Below are positions 7,745-17,354 of a DNA stretch of 64,000 bases, in pieces. Source of the stretch: Caballeronia sordidicola (GTDB lineage: Bacteria > Pseudomonadota > Gammaproteobacteria > Burkholderiales > Burkholderiaceae); assembly GCF_000729995.1 (NCBI RefSeq), contig NZ_JNFG01000021.1, positions 52,792 to 116,791 on the forward strand, in the 5' to 3' direction. A program made the translations under genes and the position numbers. The notes below the pieces were generated by a model. It saw nothing but the letters and a program-made list of their open reading frames with translations, was not told where the DNA came from and ran no database searches. The first letter of the stretch is position 1; the number at the start of each line of letters is the position of its first letter.

Positions 7745-10195
7745 ATGCCATGGCGCTTCCCCTTCCACAACCGGCGCTGGCTCGCGCCATCGATCGGCAA
7801 GCGCTTCTTGCTGGAGTGGACGCTGATCGGCGTGGTGGGAGTGGCCGCGGTGCTCTTTGGCGTAGTGAGCCCACTGACGGAACGCGCCAGTTTCCTGTTC
7901 TACGATCAGTTGTTGTTGCACGCCGCGGGCCATCCGTCGAACGGCATTGTGATTGTCGCGATCGACGACGAGAGCATCGCGGAACTCGGGCGCTGGCCGT
8001 GGCCACGCGAGACCCACGCGGCGCTGCTGACGCAACTTGCGAAGGCCAAGCCGGCGAGCGTCGCGTACGACGTGCTGTTCACCGAACCCACTCCCGGCGA
8101 CGCCGTTTTCGCCGCGGCAATGAAGCATGTGCCGACCTATCTGCCGCTGCTCGTCGACCGGCTGCCCGTCAACCAAAACGAGCCCGCCGTAGTCGAACCC
8201 GTCCCGGTGTTGCGCGAGGCGGCGGCGGGCGTGGGTCATATCGACCTTGAGGTGAATCACGACGGTATCGTGCGCAGCGTCTCGCTGTTCGAAGGCAGCG
8301 GCAAGGATTGGTGGCCGAGCATTACGGTGCCGGTGTATCAGGCGTTGCGAGGGCCGGATGCAGCGCTGCCCGGGATCGAAAGGGCGGCGACCGACACGGC
8401 GTTCGCGGCGTCGGAACCGGCGGGCGAGGGCGACCTGAAGCGCGCACATCGGATGATGATCCCGTTCTCGCGCACGTCGCTGGACTATCCGCGCGTGTCG
8501 TTCGCGGCGGCGATGCAGGGCGCGGTGCCGCCTGAATTCTTCGCAGGCAAGATCGTGCTGGTCGGCGCAACTGCGGCCGGCCTGCGTGACCGCTTTGCCA
8601 CGCCGATCTCCGGCGAAGTGGGTGAACTCCCCGGTGTCGATATCTACGCAACCATCCTCGACGCGTTGTTCGACGGCCGCGCCATCGAACCAGTAAGCAA
8701 CAAGGCGGCTGGCTGGGTGAGCCTCGTGCCGGTCTGCATCCTGCTCGCGGCCCTGCTGGTGGTGTCGCCGTTGCAGTCACTCATGCTCACGATCGCACTG
8801 GGTGGCGCCAGCCTGATTGCGAGCGCTTGCCTGGTGTATCTGCGCTCGCGGTGGCTTTCGCCCGTGCCGGCACTGGGCGGCCTGGCGCTGATCTATCTGT
8901 TGTGGAGCTGGCGGCGTCTCGAGGTCGCGATGTCGTATCTCGGCCAGGAGTTGCGTCTGCTGGCTGCCGAGCCCAACCTGCTGCCTGGGGCCGACCAGAA
9001 ACCGCAGGGCACGGCAGGCGATCTGCTCGAGCGCCTGATCGCGCTGACGCGTCAGGCCGTGCAGCGCCAGCGCAATATGCGGCAGTTCATCTGGGACAGC
9101 TTGAACAGCTTGCCCGAGCCGATCATGGTCTGCGATCGCAACGGCCGCATTCTGATGGTTAATGATCCCGCACGGCTGCATTTCGGACCCATGCGTTTCA
9201 ACGACATGTCCATCGTGCAGATCTTCAGCGAGTTCCACTTCGTGCGTCCCGTCGATGAAGACAGCAGCGGCGCGCTGCCCAGCGGAATGTCATGGCCGGC
9301 GATGCTCGACCCGCGCGTCGAGCGGCACACTGCCGTGATGATGCACGGCATTGAAGTGCGCGATCGCCAGGGCCGCGATCACATGCTGCGGTACGCGCCC
9401 TGCACGACCAGCACGGGTGAATCGCTTGGATGGATCGCAAGTTGGGTCGATATCACCGCGCTCCACGCTTCCGAGCGTCAGCGCGACGACATGCTGCATC
9501 TGCTGTCTCACGACATGCGCTCACCGCAGGCGTCGATTATCGCGTTGCTCGACACCGAGCGGCCGCGCATCGACTCAAAGCCGGCGATGGAGTTGATGGA
9601 GCGCGTGGAACGTTACGCGCGCCGCGCGCTTGCGCTGGCTGATGATTTTGTGCAACTCGCCCGCGCCGAGTCTCAGCACTACAGCCTCGAGCTGCTGAAC
9701 CTGCACGAACTCGCGATCGACGCCAGCGACGAAATCTGGCCGCTTGCGAACGCGAAGGACATCGAGGTGCGTTGCGACAGCGAAGGCCAGGTTTTCTGGG
9801 TCCTGGCCGACCGGTCGCTGATGACGCGCGCGCTCATCAACCTGCTCAGCAACGCGGTGAAATACAGCCCGCCCGGCACGCGCGTCGACTGTATCGTCAC
9901 GGAGTTGCCGGGCGCGATCGTGTGCGTGGTGCGCGACGCGGGCTACGGTATCGCGCTTGAGCAGCAGGCACATTTGTTCGAACGCTTCCGGCGCTTTCAT
10001 CTCGATGGCCAGCCGCCGAGCGACGGCACCGGGCTGGGGATGGCATTCGTGAAGACGGTGATCAGCCGCCACGCGGGCGAGATCGCGATTCAAAGCGCGC
10101 CGGACCAGGGGACAACAGTGACGATCACCTTGCGCTCGCAGACAATCGAGCCGCGCGAAGCGAGCGGCGAACAACCCGGTGCGCCGAAGCAATGA
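7745..10195 (+). CDS. CHASE2-PAS sensor histidine kinase
   Basis: 816 residues. One N-terminal membrane helix precedes a periplasmic CHASE2 domain (IVIVAIDDESIAELGRWPWPR; later KIVLVGATAAGLRDRFATP and GVDIYATILDAL), followed by three membrane helices (about 320-395). A PAS-like domain (about 450-570) comes next, then HisKA with H589 in LLSHDMRSPQASI and HATPase_c (LINLLSNAVKYSPPG, DAGYGIALEQQ, GTGLGMAFVKTVI). All catalytic boxes are intact. It is the likely partner of the response regulator and LysM-FecR protein encoded just upstream. Stimulus unknown; a cell-wall or envelope cue is my inference. Confidence 0.95.
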   Translation: MPWRFPFHNRRWLAPSIGKRFLLEWTLIGVVGVAAVLFGVVSPLTERASFLFYDQLLLHAAGHPSNGIVIVAIDDESIAELGRWPWPRETHAALLTQLAKAKPASVAYDVLFTEPTPGDAVFAAAMKHVPTYLPLLVDRLPVNQNEPAVVEPVPVLREAAAGVGHIDLEVNHDGIVRSVSLFEGSGKDWWPSITVPVYQALRGPDAALPGIERAATDTAFAASEPAGEGDLKRAHRMMIPFSRTSLDYPRVSFAAAMQGAVPPEFFAGKIVLVGATAAGLRDRFATPISGEVGELPGVDIYATILDALFDGRAIEPVSNKAAGWVSLVPVCILLAALLVVSPLQSLMLTIALGGASLIASACLVYLRSRWLSPVPALGGLALIYLLWSWRRLEVAMSYLGQELRLLAAEPNLLPGADQKPQGTAGDLLERLIALTRQAVQRQRNMRQFIWDSLNSLPEPIMVCDRNGRILMVNDPARLHFGPMRFNDMSIVQIFSEFHFVRPVDEDSSGALPSGMSWPAMLDPRVERHTAVMMHGIEVRDRQGRDHMLRYAPCTTSTGESLGWIASWVDITALHASERQRDDMLHLLSHDMRSPQASIIALLDTERPRIDSKPAMELMERVERYARRALALADDFVQLARAESQHYSLELLNLHELAIDASDEIWPLANAKDIEVRCDSEGQVFWVLADRSLMTRALINLLSNAVKYSPPGTRVDCIVTELPGAIVCVVRDAGYGIALEQQAHLFERFRRFHLDGQPPSDGTGLGMAFVKTVISRHAGEIAIQSAPDQGTTVTITLRSQTIEPREASGEQPGAPKQ

Positions 10196-10214
10196 ACGTT
10201 TTTTGGGGAATGAA

Positions 10215-10787
10215 GTGAACCTACGATCGATGGCATGCGCCATTTTCTTTCTCGCGCTTCTCGGCGGGTGCGCCAGCGAACCGCCGGTGAGGATCAGTGC
10301 CTACAGTGGAGATTTCGCGACGACGGACGCTAAGACCTATGCGTTGCAATCATCGAGTATCCAGGCTCAGGGAGACGCCGTGACCAGCGTGGTGACCGAC
10401 GCTGCCACCGCTCGCTGGCTTGATGAAGCACTGGCCGCAAAGGGCTTGCGGCACGCGCCTGCGAACAGCGCGGACTACCTCGTCAAGCTGGGTTATGCAA
10501 CGCGTCCGCAAGCTGTGCGTGTGCACGCCGAGTGCACCGGCGCACCCGAAAGCGCATGCGACGATGTGGCGCCACAGAAGGAATGGTTTGGGCGCAAGCA
10601 CTACGTTCATGCGCTGACCATCCAGTTCGTCGAGCGCTCGAGCGGGGCGTTGAGTTATCAGGTGAGCGTCACGCATACGGATCGCGACCCAGCCGGTAGC
10701 GCGGTGCTGCACAGCCTCATGAATTGTGCGTTCGCGGACTTTCCCATGCACAATGCCGGACGGCGCGAGGTCGCGCACTGTGATTAG
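10215..10787 (+). CDS. Outer-membrane-type lipoprotein, DUF4136-like
   Basis: The GTG at 10215 is chosen because GGGGAATGAA lies just before it and because the product then begins with a short lipoprotein signal ending in the lipobox LALLGGC. The mature part (about 170 residues) alternates strands and helices and resembles DUF4136 lipoproteins (DYLVKLGYATRP; VERSSGALSYQVSV). An earlier in-frame ATG at 10179 would overlap the kinase gene. It lies last in the sensor operon or just after it. Function unknown. Confidence 0.78.
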   Translation: MNLRSMACAIFFLALLGGCASEPPVRISAYSGDFATTDAKTYALQSSSIQAQGDAVTSVVTDAATARWLDEALAAKGLRHAPANSADYLVKLGYATRPQAVRVHAECTGAPESACDDVAPQKEWFGRKHYVHALTIQFVERSSGALSYQVSVTHTDRDPAGSAVLHSLMNCAFADFPMHNAGRREVAHCD

Positions 10788-10943
10788 CGGCTGGCGGTTG
10801 ATCGGCATGCGGGAGATTGGCGTGCGGAGATTGGCGTATTCTTGCGCCTGAACGAAGCGGCGAGCATTGCAGGCGACGCCCAAGCCGCTGAAGCCGTTCA
10901 GTCCACACGAGCCCGAAGGACTCGACATGCCAGGGAACCCGCA

Positions 10944-11768
10944 GTGAAGTTTGCCGATTTTTGCCGTTGCACCGTAATCTCGTTTGCTTGCGTTTGGCTG
11001 ACGAACGCCATTGCGGACGAGCCAAGCACTGCGCCTGATGTCGGCGCTTCCCCCAATGCGAGCGCCGCTTCCGCCGATCCATGGAAAGTCTCGATCGGCC
11101 CCGCGTTGATGGTGTCGCCGAAATACCCCGGTTCCCGTGCGTTCCAGGTGCTGCCGCTGCCATCGCTCGATATTTCCTACGATGACCGGATCTTCTCGCA
11201 AGGTCTCGACGTACTCGGCATCAACCTCCTGAAAGGTCCGGCGTATCACTTCGGTACGGCAATCAGCTTCGATTTTCAATCGCGTAACGAGTCCGACGAT
11301 CCGCGTCTTCACGGCCTGGGTAATGTGCATTACGGGCCCAAGCTGAAAGTGTTTGCGGATTATTCGGTGTCGCTGTTGACGGGCTCGGTCGCGGCTTATC
11401 AGGACATCGCGGGGACGGGGCAGGGGTTGCTCGTCAGTGGGGATCTGGTGGCGAATATGCCACTTACTTCGAAGCTGCTGGTGTCGGTCGGGCCCGGCGT
11501 GACATGGGCCAATGCCGTCTATAACCGTACGCTGTTTGGCGTGTCCGCGAGTCAAAGTGCTGCTTCCGGTTTGCCGGTCTACGACACGAGTTCGGGCATC
11601 CGGGACGTTCACCTCAACACCTACGTCAGCTACGATTTTTCGAAGAAATGGGTGGGATCGGTCTCGCTCACGGCCGGCCGGTTGGAGCACAACGCAGGGC
11701 ATAGCCCGATCACCGAGCAAAGAACTGAATTGAATTTTCTGGCTGCGGTGAATTATCGGTTCAAGTGA
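10944..11768 (+). CDS. MipA/OmpV-family outer-membrane protein
   Basis: About 274 residues from the GTG at 10944, which gives a short signal peptide (VKFADFCRCTVISFACVWL ... IADE). The mature part has MipA features: WKVSIGPALMVSPKYPGSRAF, QVLPLPSLDISYDDRIF, repeated amphipathic strands and a C-terminal YRFK aromatic end for barrel assembly. Family members are outer-membrane scaffolds or porin-like proteins often controlled by two-component systems, so control by the neighbouring regulator is plausible but unproven. Confidence 0.88.
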   Translation: MKFADFCRCTVISFACVWLTNAIADEPSTAPDVGASPNASAASADPWKVSIGPALMVSPKYPGSRAFQVLPLPSLDISYDDRIFSQGLDVLGINLLKGPAYHFGTAISFDFQSRNESDDPRLHGLGNVHYGPKLKVFADYSVSLLTGSVAAYQDIAGTGQGLLVSGDLVANMPLTSKLLVSVGPGVTWANAVYNRTLFGVSASQSAASGLPVYDTSSGIRDVHLNTYVSYDFSKKWVGSVSLTAGRLEHNAGHSPITEQRTELNFLAAVNYRFK

Positions 11769-12286
11769 ACTGACTTCTGGTGGTGCCGGGCGACACCATT
11801 CCTGAAAAGTTGGTCTTTGAATTTAAAGCGATTTTCAGAAACAGTGGCACCGGGCGCCCTGCACGTGCCACGGAAAGTGAAATAACCGTCTCGCACGGCG
11901 TCAGTAAGCGAAAAAAACTATTGTGTTCTCATCGTCCGCTTGACGCTGGTGGACGCCCTTCGCGACAGCCGGCTGGGGGCCGGAAGCACACGTCTGGTGG
12001 GAGGGCTGTGTCCATTCCATCTCGGCCATCGGCGTGCGTTCAAATGGCCTAAAATTCACGGGAGACGCATCGGCTCGACGCTCGCTGGGTATTGCAGCGG
12101 GGCTAACGCGGAGCCGGCACCGCAGTTCCGTGAACGGTTCGACTTGACCACATTGGTGAACACACCAGGGACACCTTCCTGAGTCACGAACTAAGGGCCG
12201 AAATGTTCGCTGTTGGACGGGTCATGCCGGATATCGATCGCTGGGGCACGTCCAACTCGGACGTCACAACCTATGGGAGTAGAGCC
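11769..12286. other. Intergenic stretch without recognised gene
   Basis: No convincing coding frame. It carries GC-rich imperfect inverted segments around 11783-11870 (two copies of a GGCACCGGGCG-like word, one inverted) that could act as a terminator for the MipA gene, and the likely promoter of the following UPF0158 gene. The frame of that gene extends upstream to 12203 but the extension looks non-coding. Confidence 0.4.
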
Positions 12287-12715
12287 ATGGTCGCGGTCAA
12301 ATACGACGATCTTTCTATGGCCTTGGACTTCATTAGCTCCGCATCGCTGATGGAGCACAACGCGTACGTCTCGCTTGATACGGGCGAAGTCTATTGCACA
12401 TCTGATTCCATCGACGCATTCGACGAGGAGGTTCCTGACGACCTTGAATCTTCGGATCGCTACCTTGCGATACCGCATAAAAGCGATCTCGATCTCGGAA
12501 GAAGGCTCGCCTTGCGCTTTGTCGCTCAAGAGTTGCCTGCGCGTTACGACGAGGTCGAAGGATTTTTCCAACGGCAAGGCGCTTACTCGCGCTTCAAGGA
12601 TCTGCTGCAGCACGAAGGCGTTCTCGAAGCCTGGTTTACGTTTGAAGCCGACTCTGTCGAAAGCGCACTGAGGCAATGGTGTGCCGACAACGGCATCGAG
12701 ATGATTAAGACGTGA
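12287..12715 (+). CDS. UPF0158-family protein
   Basis: 142 residues from the ATG at 12287, preceded by GGGAGTAG. The sequence MVAVKYDDLSMALDFISSA, the acidic VPDDLESSDRYLAIPHKSDLDLG block and AWFTFEADSVESALRQWCADNGIE are typical of UPF0158 proteins of unknown function in proteobacteria. Soluble, acidic. Stand-alone gene. Confidence 0.82.
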   Translation: MVAVKYDDLSMALDFISSASLMEHNAYVSLDTGEVYCTSDSIDAFDEEVPDDLESSDRYLAIPHKSDLDLGRRLALRFVAQELPARYDEVEGFFQRQGAYSRFKDLLQHEGVLEAWFTFEADSVESALRQWCADNGIEMIKT

Positions 12716-12976
12716 CTGGCCGTTTTGTGGGGCGACAAAATGTCTGGTCGCGCCGGGTTACGATCGCCGTGACAAAGAATCACCCAGCGTATCCGCTCCG
12801 AGTCCGATCAGAACTCTCCGGTCTGGATTGTTGGCAATCGGCCAACTGGAGACGTTCGACAGAGTCTTATAGATCGTTAACAATGCAATCTCTTATCTGG
12901 AAGCAACCAATTGTTATGCGGCTCGAAGCCACCGATGGTGTCGTCGACTTACTGGAGTGTCGATCAGGATCAGCGT

Positions 12977-13699
12977 ATGCCACGCTCCGAACGTCTCCTT
13001 AATCTCTTGCAAGTGTTACGGGGTTGTCGACGCCCCGTAAGTGGTCAAGCTTTGTCCGAGAAGCTTGGCGTGAGCATCCGAACGCTATACCGGGACATCG
13101 CCAGTCTGCAAGCGCAAGGAGCAATGATCGAGGGGGAGCCGGGCGTTGGATACGTTATGAAACCGGGCTTCATGCTGCCGCCAATGATGTTCCGCTCAGA
13201 GGAACTCGACGCCTTGGTTCTTGGCATGCGCTGGGTGGCTGATCGCTGCGACAAGACGCTATCGGACGGCGCGCTGAGCACACTTGCGAAGGTAGCAGCT
13301 GTACTACCCACTGAACTGCGTCGAGAACTGGAGGAATCGTCGCTGCTAGTCGGTGCGCCGTTGAAGAGACCTGCCCACAAGGTCTCGCAAGACCTTCTAC
13401 GTGCCGCAGTGCGGGCGGAGCGAAAGCTTAATATTACTTACGCGGACGGCAGCGGTATTAACTCGCAGCGTGTAGTTTGGCCATTTGCTCTGGTGTATTT
13501 CGACCAAGCCCGGGTGCTAATGTGTTGGTGCGAGCTTCGAGCAGATTTTCGGAATTTCCGATCGGACCGAATCTTGAACGTCGAGCAGATGGAGGAGCGC
13601 TACCCCAAAAGACGGTCAACGCTGCTTCGAGAGTGGCGTAAGGTCAATCACGTAGCTAGCCGCACAATACTGCCAGAATCTGACAGCATCGACCATTAA
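12977..13699 (+). CDS. YafY-type HTH/WYL-domain transcriptional regulator
   Basis: 240 residues from the ATG at 12977. An HTH_11 domain (ERLLNLLQVLRGCRRPVSG; SIRTLYRDIASLQAQG) is followed by a WYL-type ligand-binding region (LNITYADGSGINSQRVVWP, VLMCWCELRADFRNFRSDRI). Family members sense small ligands and usually regulate an adjacent gene; here a VOC gene follows after 32 bases on the same strand. The upstream extension of the frame (to 12911) is not needed. Confidence 0.9.
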   Translation: MPRSERLLNLLQVLRGCRRPVSGQALSEKLGVSIRTLYRDIASLQAQGAMIEGEPGVGYVMKPGFMLPPMMFRSEELDALVLGMRWVADRCDKTLSDGALSTLAKVAAVLPTELRRELEESSLLVGAPLKRPAHKVSQDLLRAAVRAERKLNITYADGSGINSQRVVWPFALVYFDQARVLMCWCELRADFRNFRSDRILNVEQMEERYPKRRSTLLREWRKVNHVASRTILPESDSIDH

Positions 13700-13731
13700 A
13701 CTGAGTTTCCTTTCTTAGCCAGGAGCTCAAA

Positions 13732-14106
13732 ATGAAGTTCGCATCTGTTCGTGTTGTTACCCAGGATATTGAAGGTCTGGTCGAGTTTTACCAAAGGCTT
13801 TCCGGTCTCGGGGCTGCGCGGCCGGCCGATGGGTTTGCTGAAATACAATTCGAAGGAGCGACGCTTGCGATTTCGTCTGAGCACCTGATTAAGCTTTTTA
13901 ATGTCGGTGCCGCCATCGCGGCTGCGAATCAGTCGGCGATCCTGGAGTTTGAAGTGGAGGACGTTGACGCAGTGTTCGAACGAATGAACGCTTCGGGGAC
14001 AGACATCGTTATGCCGACAACGTTGATGCCGTGGGGCAATCGCTCGCTGTTGCTGCGTGACCCGGATGGGAATCTCGTTAACATATTCTCTCGACCTAAG
14101 CGTTGA
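13732..14106 (+). CDS. VOC (glyoxalase/bleomycin resistance) family protein
   Basis: 124 residues in the paired beta-alpha-beta-beta-beta fold (MKFASVRVVTQDIEGLVEFYQRL ... NRSLLLRDPDGNLVNIFSR). The ending 'RDPDGNLVNIF' is the standard VOC C-terminal strand with a metal-ligand region. AGGAGCTC ribosome site. It is probably co-transcribed with the WYL regulator. Substrate unknown; related proteins are dioxygenases, isomerases or drug-binding proteins. Confidence 0.88.
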   Translation: MKFASVRVVTQDIEGLVEFYQRLSGLGAARPADGFAEIQFEGATLAISSEHLIKLFNVGAAIAAANQSAILEFEVEDVDAVFERMNASGTDIVMPTTLMPWGNRSLLLRDPDGNLVNIFSRPKR

Positions 14107-14377
14107 GGAAACCCGCTGGAGCACGGTAACTTCCCCGACTTCAGTTCCTCATCGCAGCCGCCCGTAGCTTCGCTGTCGTTCATTTACGAACGGCCGTTTT
14201 AGAGAGATGCGAACATCCCTATACAGGGTCGCTTTGCGACCGTCACGGAAGGCCGAGTCTTCGCACTAGCGTGTCAGCCGCCCGGATTATTTCACTAACC
14301 GTGTCAGTAGTTTTCCACTTACCAGTCACAGTTTTCACTTTCTGTGTCATCCGACAGGCGGTTCAAGATTTAACGGA

Positions 14378-14546
14378 GTGCGTCCGTGTGGTCGCGGGCG
14401 AACTCATCGCTGAAGTTGCTGGTGTCGACTACACCGTCGTCGGTGGTGAAAGCGTTTCCTTCGACGGGCGGCTAGCGCATCGATATCGGAATGAGTCGGA
14501 CAAGCAAACCGAGATCATCTTGTCGGTTACGCCGCCGAATCCTTAA
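14378..14546 (+). pseudogene. Remnant of an XRE-cupin transcriptional regulator (cupin end only)
   Basis: A 56-codon tail reads VVAGELIAEVAGVDYTVVGG, then SVSFDGRLAHRYRNESD and ILSVTPPNP. This is the cupin signature at the end of HTH-XRE/cupin regulators (GD-S-hydrophobic-F, pHR-N, V-T-P-P). The frame upstream holds no helix-turn-helix and no cupin start, so only the C-terminal third survives. It lies before the flavin monooxygenase gene, which such a regulator might once have controlled. Confidence 0.6.
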
Positions 14547-14883
14547 ACTCGGCGTTAATTCTGAACTCTGAATTGTCCGGCAAAGGGTGGGTTCCGCGAA
14601 GATCAGAATCGGCCAGGAACGTCCGTTCGACACAGCTGCCCGTATTGTCGAAAATGCGCGCAAACAGTTGAAATCGAGACTACATTTTGACGAAAGCCGG
14701 TGAGTCTCACTCCCAATATGCGTTCGAGTCGTTTGCCGTTAGCTGCTGCCGCCTCACGCATGCTCGGACGCGCGAGTGCGTCGCTTCGGTAGACCTGCTC
14801 GGCCCGGTAATTTGTATGTGGAATCGATAGCTCCGCGTTACAAAACAATGATTCCCGCCACTCATCATTGAGGGTTCATTGAC
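14547..14883. other. Intergenic stretch, nothing recognised
   Basis: Contains a reverse-strand open frame (14603-14848) with no recognisable domain and no good ribosome site. Presumably it contains the monooxygenase promoter and decayed sequence related to the neighbouring cupin-regulator remnant. Confidence 0.4.
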
Positions 14884-16485
14884 ATGCTAAATGCTGCTAC
14901 AGACGTCCTGATCGTTGGCGCCGGCCCGGTCGGTCTACTGCTCGCGACAGAGTTGCGACGAGATGGTGTCGATGTGCGTCTCATCGACTCTATGGCCGCC
15001 CGAATTTTCTACTGCAAGGCGCTTGGGGTCACCCCGCGCACCATCGAAATTTTCGAGGACATCGGCATCGCCCAACGCGCGATTGAGGCCGGCACATGGC
15101 TAACCGGCATTGAATCCTGGCAGGATGGTGTCCGGGACTCCGCGCGCAGCATGAGTGTCCCGACGCAAGGCCTGCCGTACGGCTCGTTGTCGCTCGCGCA
15201 GTTTGAAACGGAACGCCTGCTTGAGGCCGCACTCGCGACGCATGGCGGACGTGTCGAGTATGGCGTCGAGCTGATCGCTTTCGAAGAGCACGAGGGCGCG
15301 GTCCATGCACAACTCACCGACCCTCACGGGCAAGCGCACACCTTGCGCTGCCGTTGGCTCGTGGGCTGTGACGGCGCGCACAGCAAGGTTCGCTCGACGC
15401 TCGGTCTTCCGTTTGAAGGCGGTCATTACCCGCAGACATTCGCGCTCGCCGATCTCGACGTGGAGTGGGACTTGCCCCGGGGACCCATGTATCGCTTCGA
15501 CTGGAGTGCTGGCGCACGCCCGAAAGCGTCGCTCGCGGCGGTTCCGATTCGTGGCTCGGCGCGGCGCTATCGCCTCTCGGTCGTCGTGCCTGAAGAAAGG
15601 GCTGTGGCGCTCGCCAATACCCCTTCGCCCGATTTCGATACGATGCGCGCGTTGCTCCAGCCGGCATTGCCCGATGGCACGCAGTTGTCGTCCATGCGCT
15701 GGTCATCGGTCTATCGTGTCAGCCATCGCATCGTGCCGGCTTACGCTCGAAGTCGCGTGTTTATCGCCGGCGACGCCGCGCATATCCATCCTCCGGTAGG
15801 CGGTCAGGGCATGAATACGGGGTTGCAGGATGCACACAATCTGGCGTGGAAGCTAACGCTTGCGGCCAAGGGTCTCGCACAGCCTGAATTGCTCGAGAGC
15901 TATTCGGAAGAACGGCATCCCGTCGGAGTCGACGTCGTCCAGTCCACCAGCGCAGCATTGAATGCGGTGCTCGCTCGCGGGGTGGCGACACCGGCCATGC
16001 GCGAAACCCAGTTGCTTGTGACCTATCGAGGTAGCCGCATCGTCTCCGACGAGTGTCCAGACATGGACGCGACGTTACCCGCGCCCGGCGACCGGGTTCC
16101 CGAACTAGGGAGCCTCCGGCAGACGTTCGTCGGGCATGCGCGTCGGCTGCATGAATGTGTCGGCCGGGGCCGGCATGTCTTGCTCGGCTATATCGATGCA
16201 CCCGGCATTCAATATGATGCGTTCGTCGAGGGTTCCTCTGCGCTCGATGCCTTGCCTCACGAGCTGGCGTCTGCGGTGCTGATCGCTGCACCGGGATGCG
16301 AAGTGCCTCCCAACGAGCAGATCACTGTGCTGACCGATGCGGCAAACGAATTCACTACCGCGTTTCGTGCCCCAGGCGGCACGGTGTGGGGAGTACGGCC
16401 TGATGGGCATATCGGCTGGCGTAGCCGTCACTGTTCGAAAGAGGCGGTGAAAGGATGGTTGCGGCGTTCGATAGAGCTCGACTGA
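14884..16485 (+). CDS. FAD-dependent aromatic hydroxylase-type monooxygenase
   Basis: 533 residues. N-terminal FAD-binding GAGPVGLLLATELRRDGVDVRLID, DG motif GCDGAHSKVRSTLGLPF, and RVFIAGDAAHIHPPVGGQGMNTGLQDAHNLAWKL (the GD motif for the flavin ribityl). The C-terminal thioredoxin-like domain is as in PheA/TfdB/MhpA-type hydroxylases. Expected to hydroxylate a phenolic or polyketide-like substrate with NAD(P)H. No ring-cleavage genes sit nearby, so the pathway is unclear. Flanked on both sides by broken regulator genes. Confidence 0.92.
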   Translation: MLNAATDVLIVGAGPVGLLLATELRRDGVDVRLIDSMAARIFYCKALGVTPRTIEIFEDIGIAQRAIEAGTWLTGIESWQDGVRDSARSMSVPTQGLPYGSLSLAQFETERLLEAALATHGGRVEYGVELIAFEEHEGAVHAQLTDPHGQAHTLRCRWLVGCDGAHSKVRSTLGLPFEGGHYPQTFALADLDVEWDLPRGPMYRFDWSAGARPKASLAAVPIRGSARRYRLSVVVPEERAVALANTPSPDFDTMRALLQPALPDGTQLSSMRWSSVYRVSHRIVPAYARSRVFIAGDAAHIHPPVGGQGMNTGLQDAHNLAWKLTLAAKGLAQPELLESYSEERHPVGVDVVQSTSAALNAVLARGVATPAMRETQLLVTYRGSRIVSDECPDMDATLPAPGDRVPELGSLRQTFVGHARRLHECVGRGRHVLLGYIDAPGIQYDAFVEGSSALDALPHELASAVLIAAPGCEVPPNEQITVLTDAANEFTTAFRAPGGTVWGVRPDGHIGWRSRHCSKEAVKGWLRRSIELD

Positions 16486-16528
16486 TTTGAGGCGCGGCGG
16501 GTCGGAGTAATTGCAGCTCGCCCCGAAG

Positions 16529-16960
16529 GTGTTCCGGAGAGACGATGGAACGCGCGTACTGATCGTCAATGATCACGAGCTATTAGAGCCGGATTGGCAC
16601 TGCTGCTGAGAGACCTCTTTCCGGACATCGAGTTGCTGCACGCGAGTACGTTGTCGCAAGGCGTGAGTCACGCACTCGGCGAGCTCCTGAACATCGTTTT
16701 TCTCGATCTCGACCTTCCTGACGGCCACGGTTGCAGCGCGCTTGGCCGATTGAAGGCGTAGCGGCCGTCGTTACCGGTGATCGTGATATCGGCCGATGAG
16801 AGCGCGGAAACCATTACGCGATGCATCGAGCTTCGCGCCATGGGATACGTGCCCAAATCGTCGCCTCCTGACGCGCTTCATGCCGCCATCAGCGCGATGC
16901 TTGCCGGGGGCATATTCCTGCCCGCCGCCAGCATCGCGAGGCTCAGGCGTGACATGGGCA
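16529..16960 (+). pseudogene. Broken LuxR/NarL-type response regulator
   Basis: From the GTG at 16529 the frame reads RVLIVNDHELLE and then shifts. A one-base frame change restores GLALLLRDLFPDIELLHA ... IVFLDLDLPDGHG, an obvious receiver domain with its phospho-Asp. A TAG at about 16759 interrupts 'LKA-RPSLPVIVISADES'. The receiver tail YVPKSSPPDALHAAISAMLAGG continues, after which the DNA-binding HTH is not found. The first acidic residue of the D-D pair is also N. Three independent lesions make it a clear pseudogene. Confidence 0.85.
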
Positions 16961-17048
16961 CGAGCTGCGGAGATGTCCGAGGAACGTATTTACTGCTTGC
17001 CCGAAGCGTGGGCGCGCACGCCGGGGGGCCGGTATTTACGCAACCGGG

Positions 17049-17354
17049 CTATGTTTTCGGGCACTCGGTCTCGTACCAGATATTGACCTGACGCTGCGCG
17101 GCCTCCAGATCGGCTGGGTAGTAAGGATCATCATTAAACCATCCAGGGTGGTAGCCCGCTTTCTCCAAAGCCGACAGTTCACTCATATTGCGCTCGTGGG
17201 TAACGGGTGCCTTATTCCTGATCTCGGTCAGGTCGCGACATTCCATTGCGCTCAGGTGTGTCCCCGAGCCTGCCTGCATGCCCCCTGTGGCACATGCGGT
17301 AAGCAGAAGCACCAACGCGGGAAGCATCGGCCAAGCCTTGTTTGCATTCTTCAT
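17049..17354 (-). CDS. Small lipoprotein, DUF4148-like
   Basis: 101 residues. The signal with lipobox LVLLLTAC is followed by a Gly/Ser-rich linker and an alpha-helical part with the typical DUF4148 pattern (SELSALEKAGYHPG ... YYPADLEAAQRQVN). Such proteins are common in Burkholderiaceae and are exported, with unknown function. Start supported by GGAGG-like AAGGAAATG region upstream. Its 3' end overlaps the decayed 3' tail of the response-regulator remnant. Confidence 0.8.
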   Translation of the reverse strand: MKNANKAWPMLPALVLLLTACATGGMQAGSGTHLSAMECRDLTEIRNKAPVTHERNMSELSALEKAGYHPGWFNDDPYYPADLEAAQRQVNIWYETECPKT

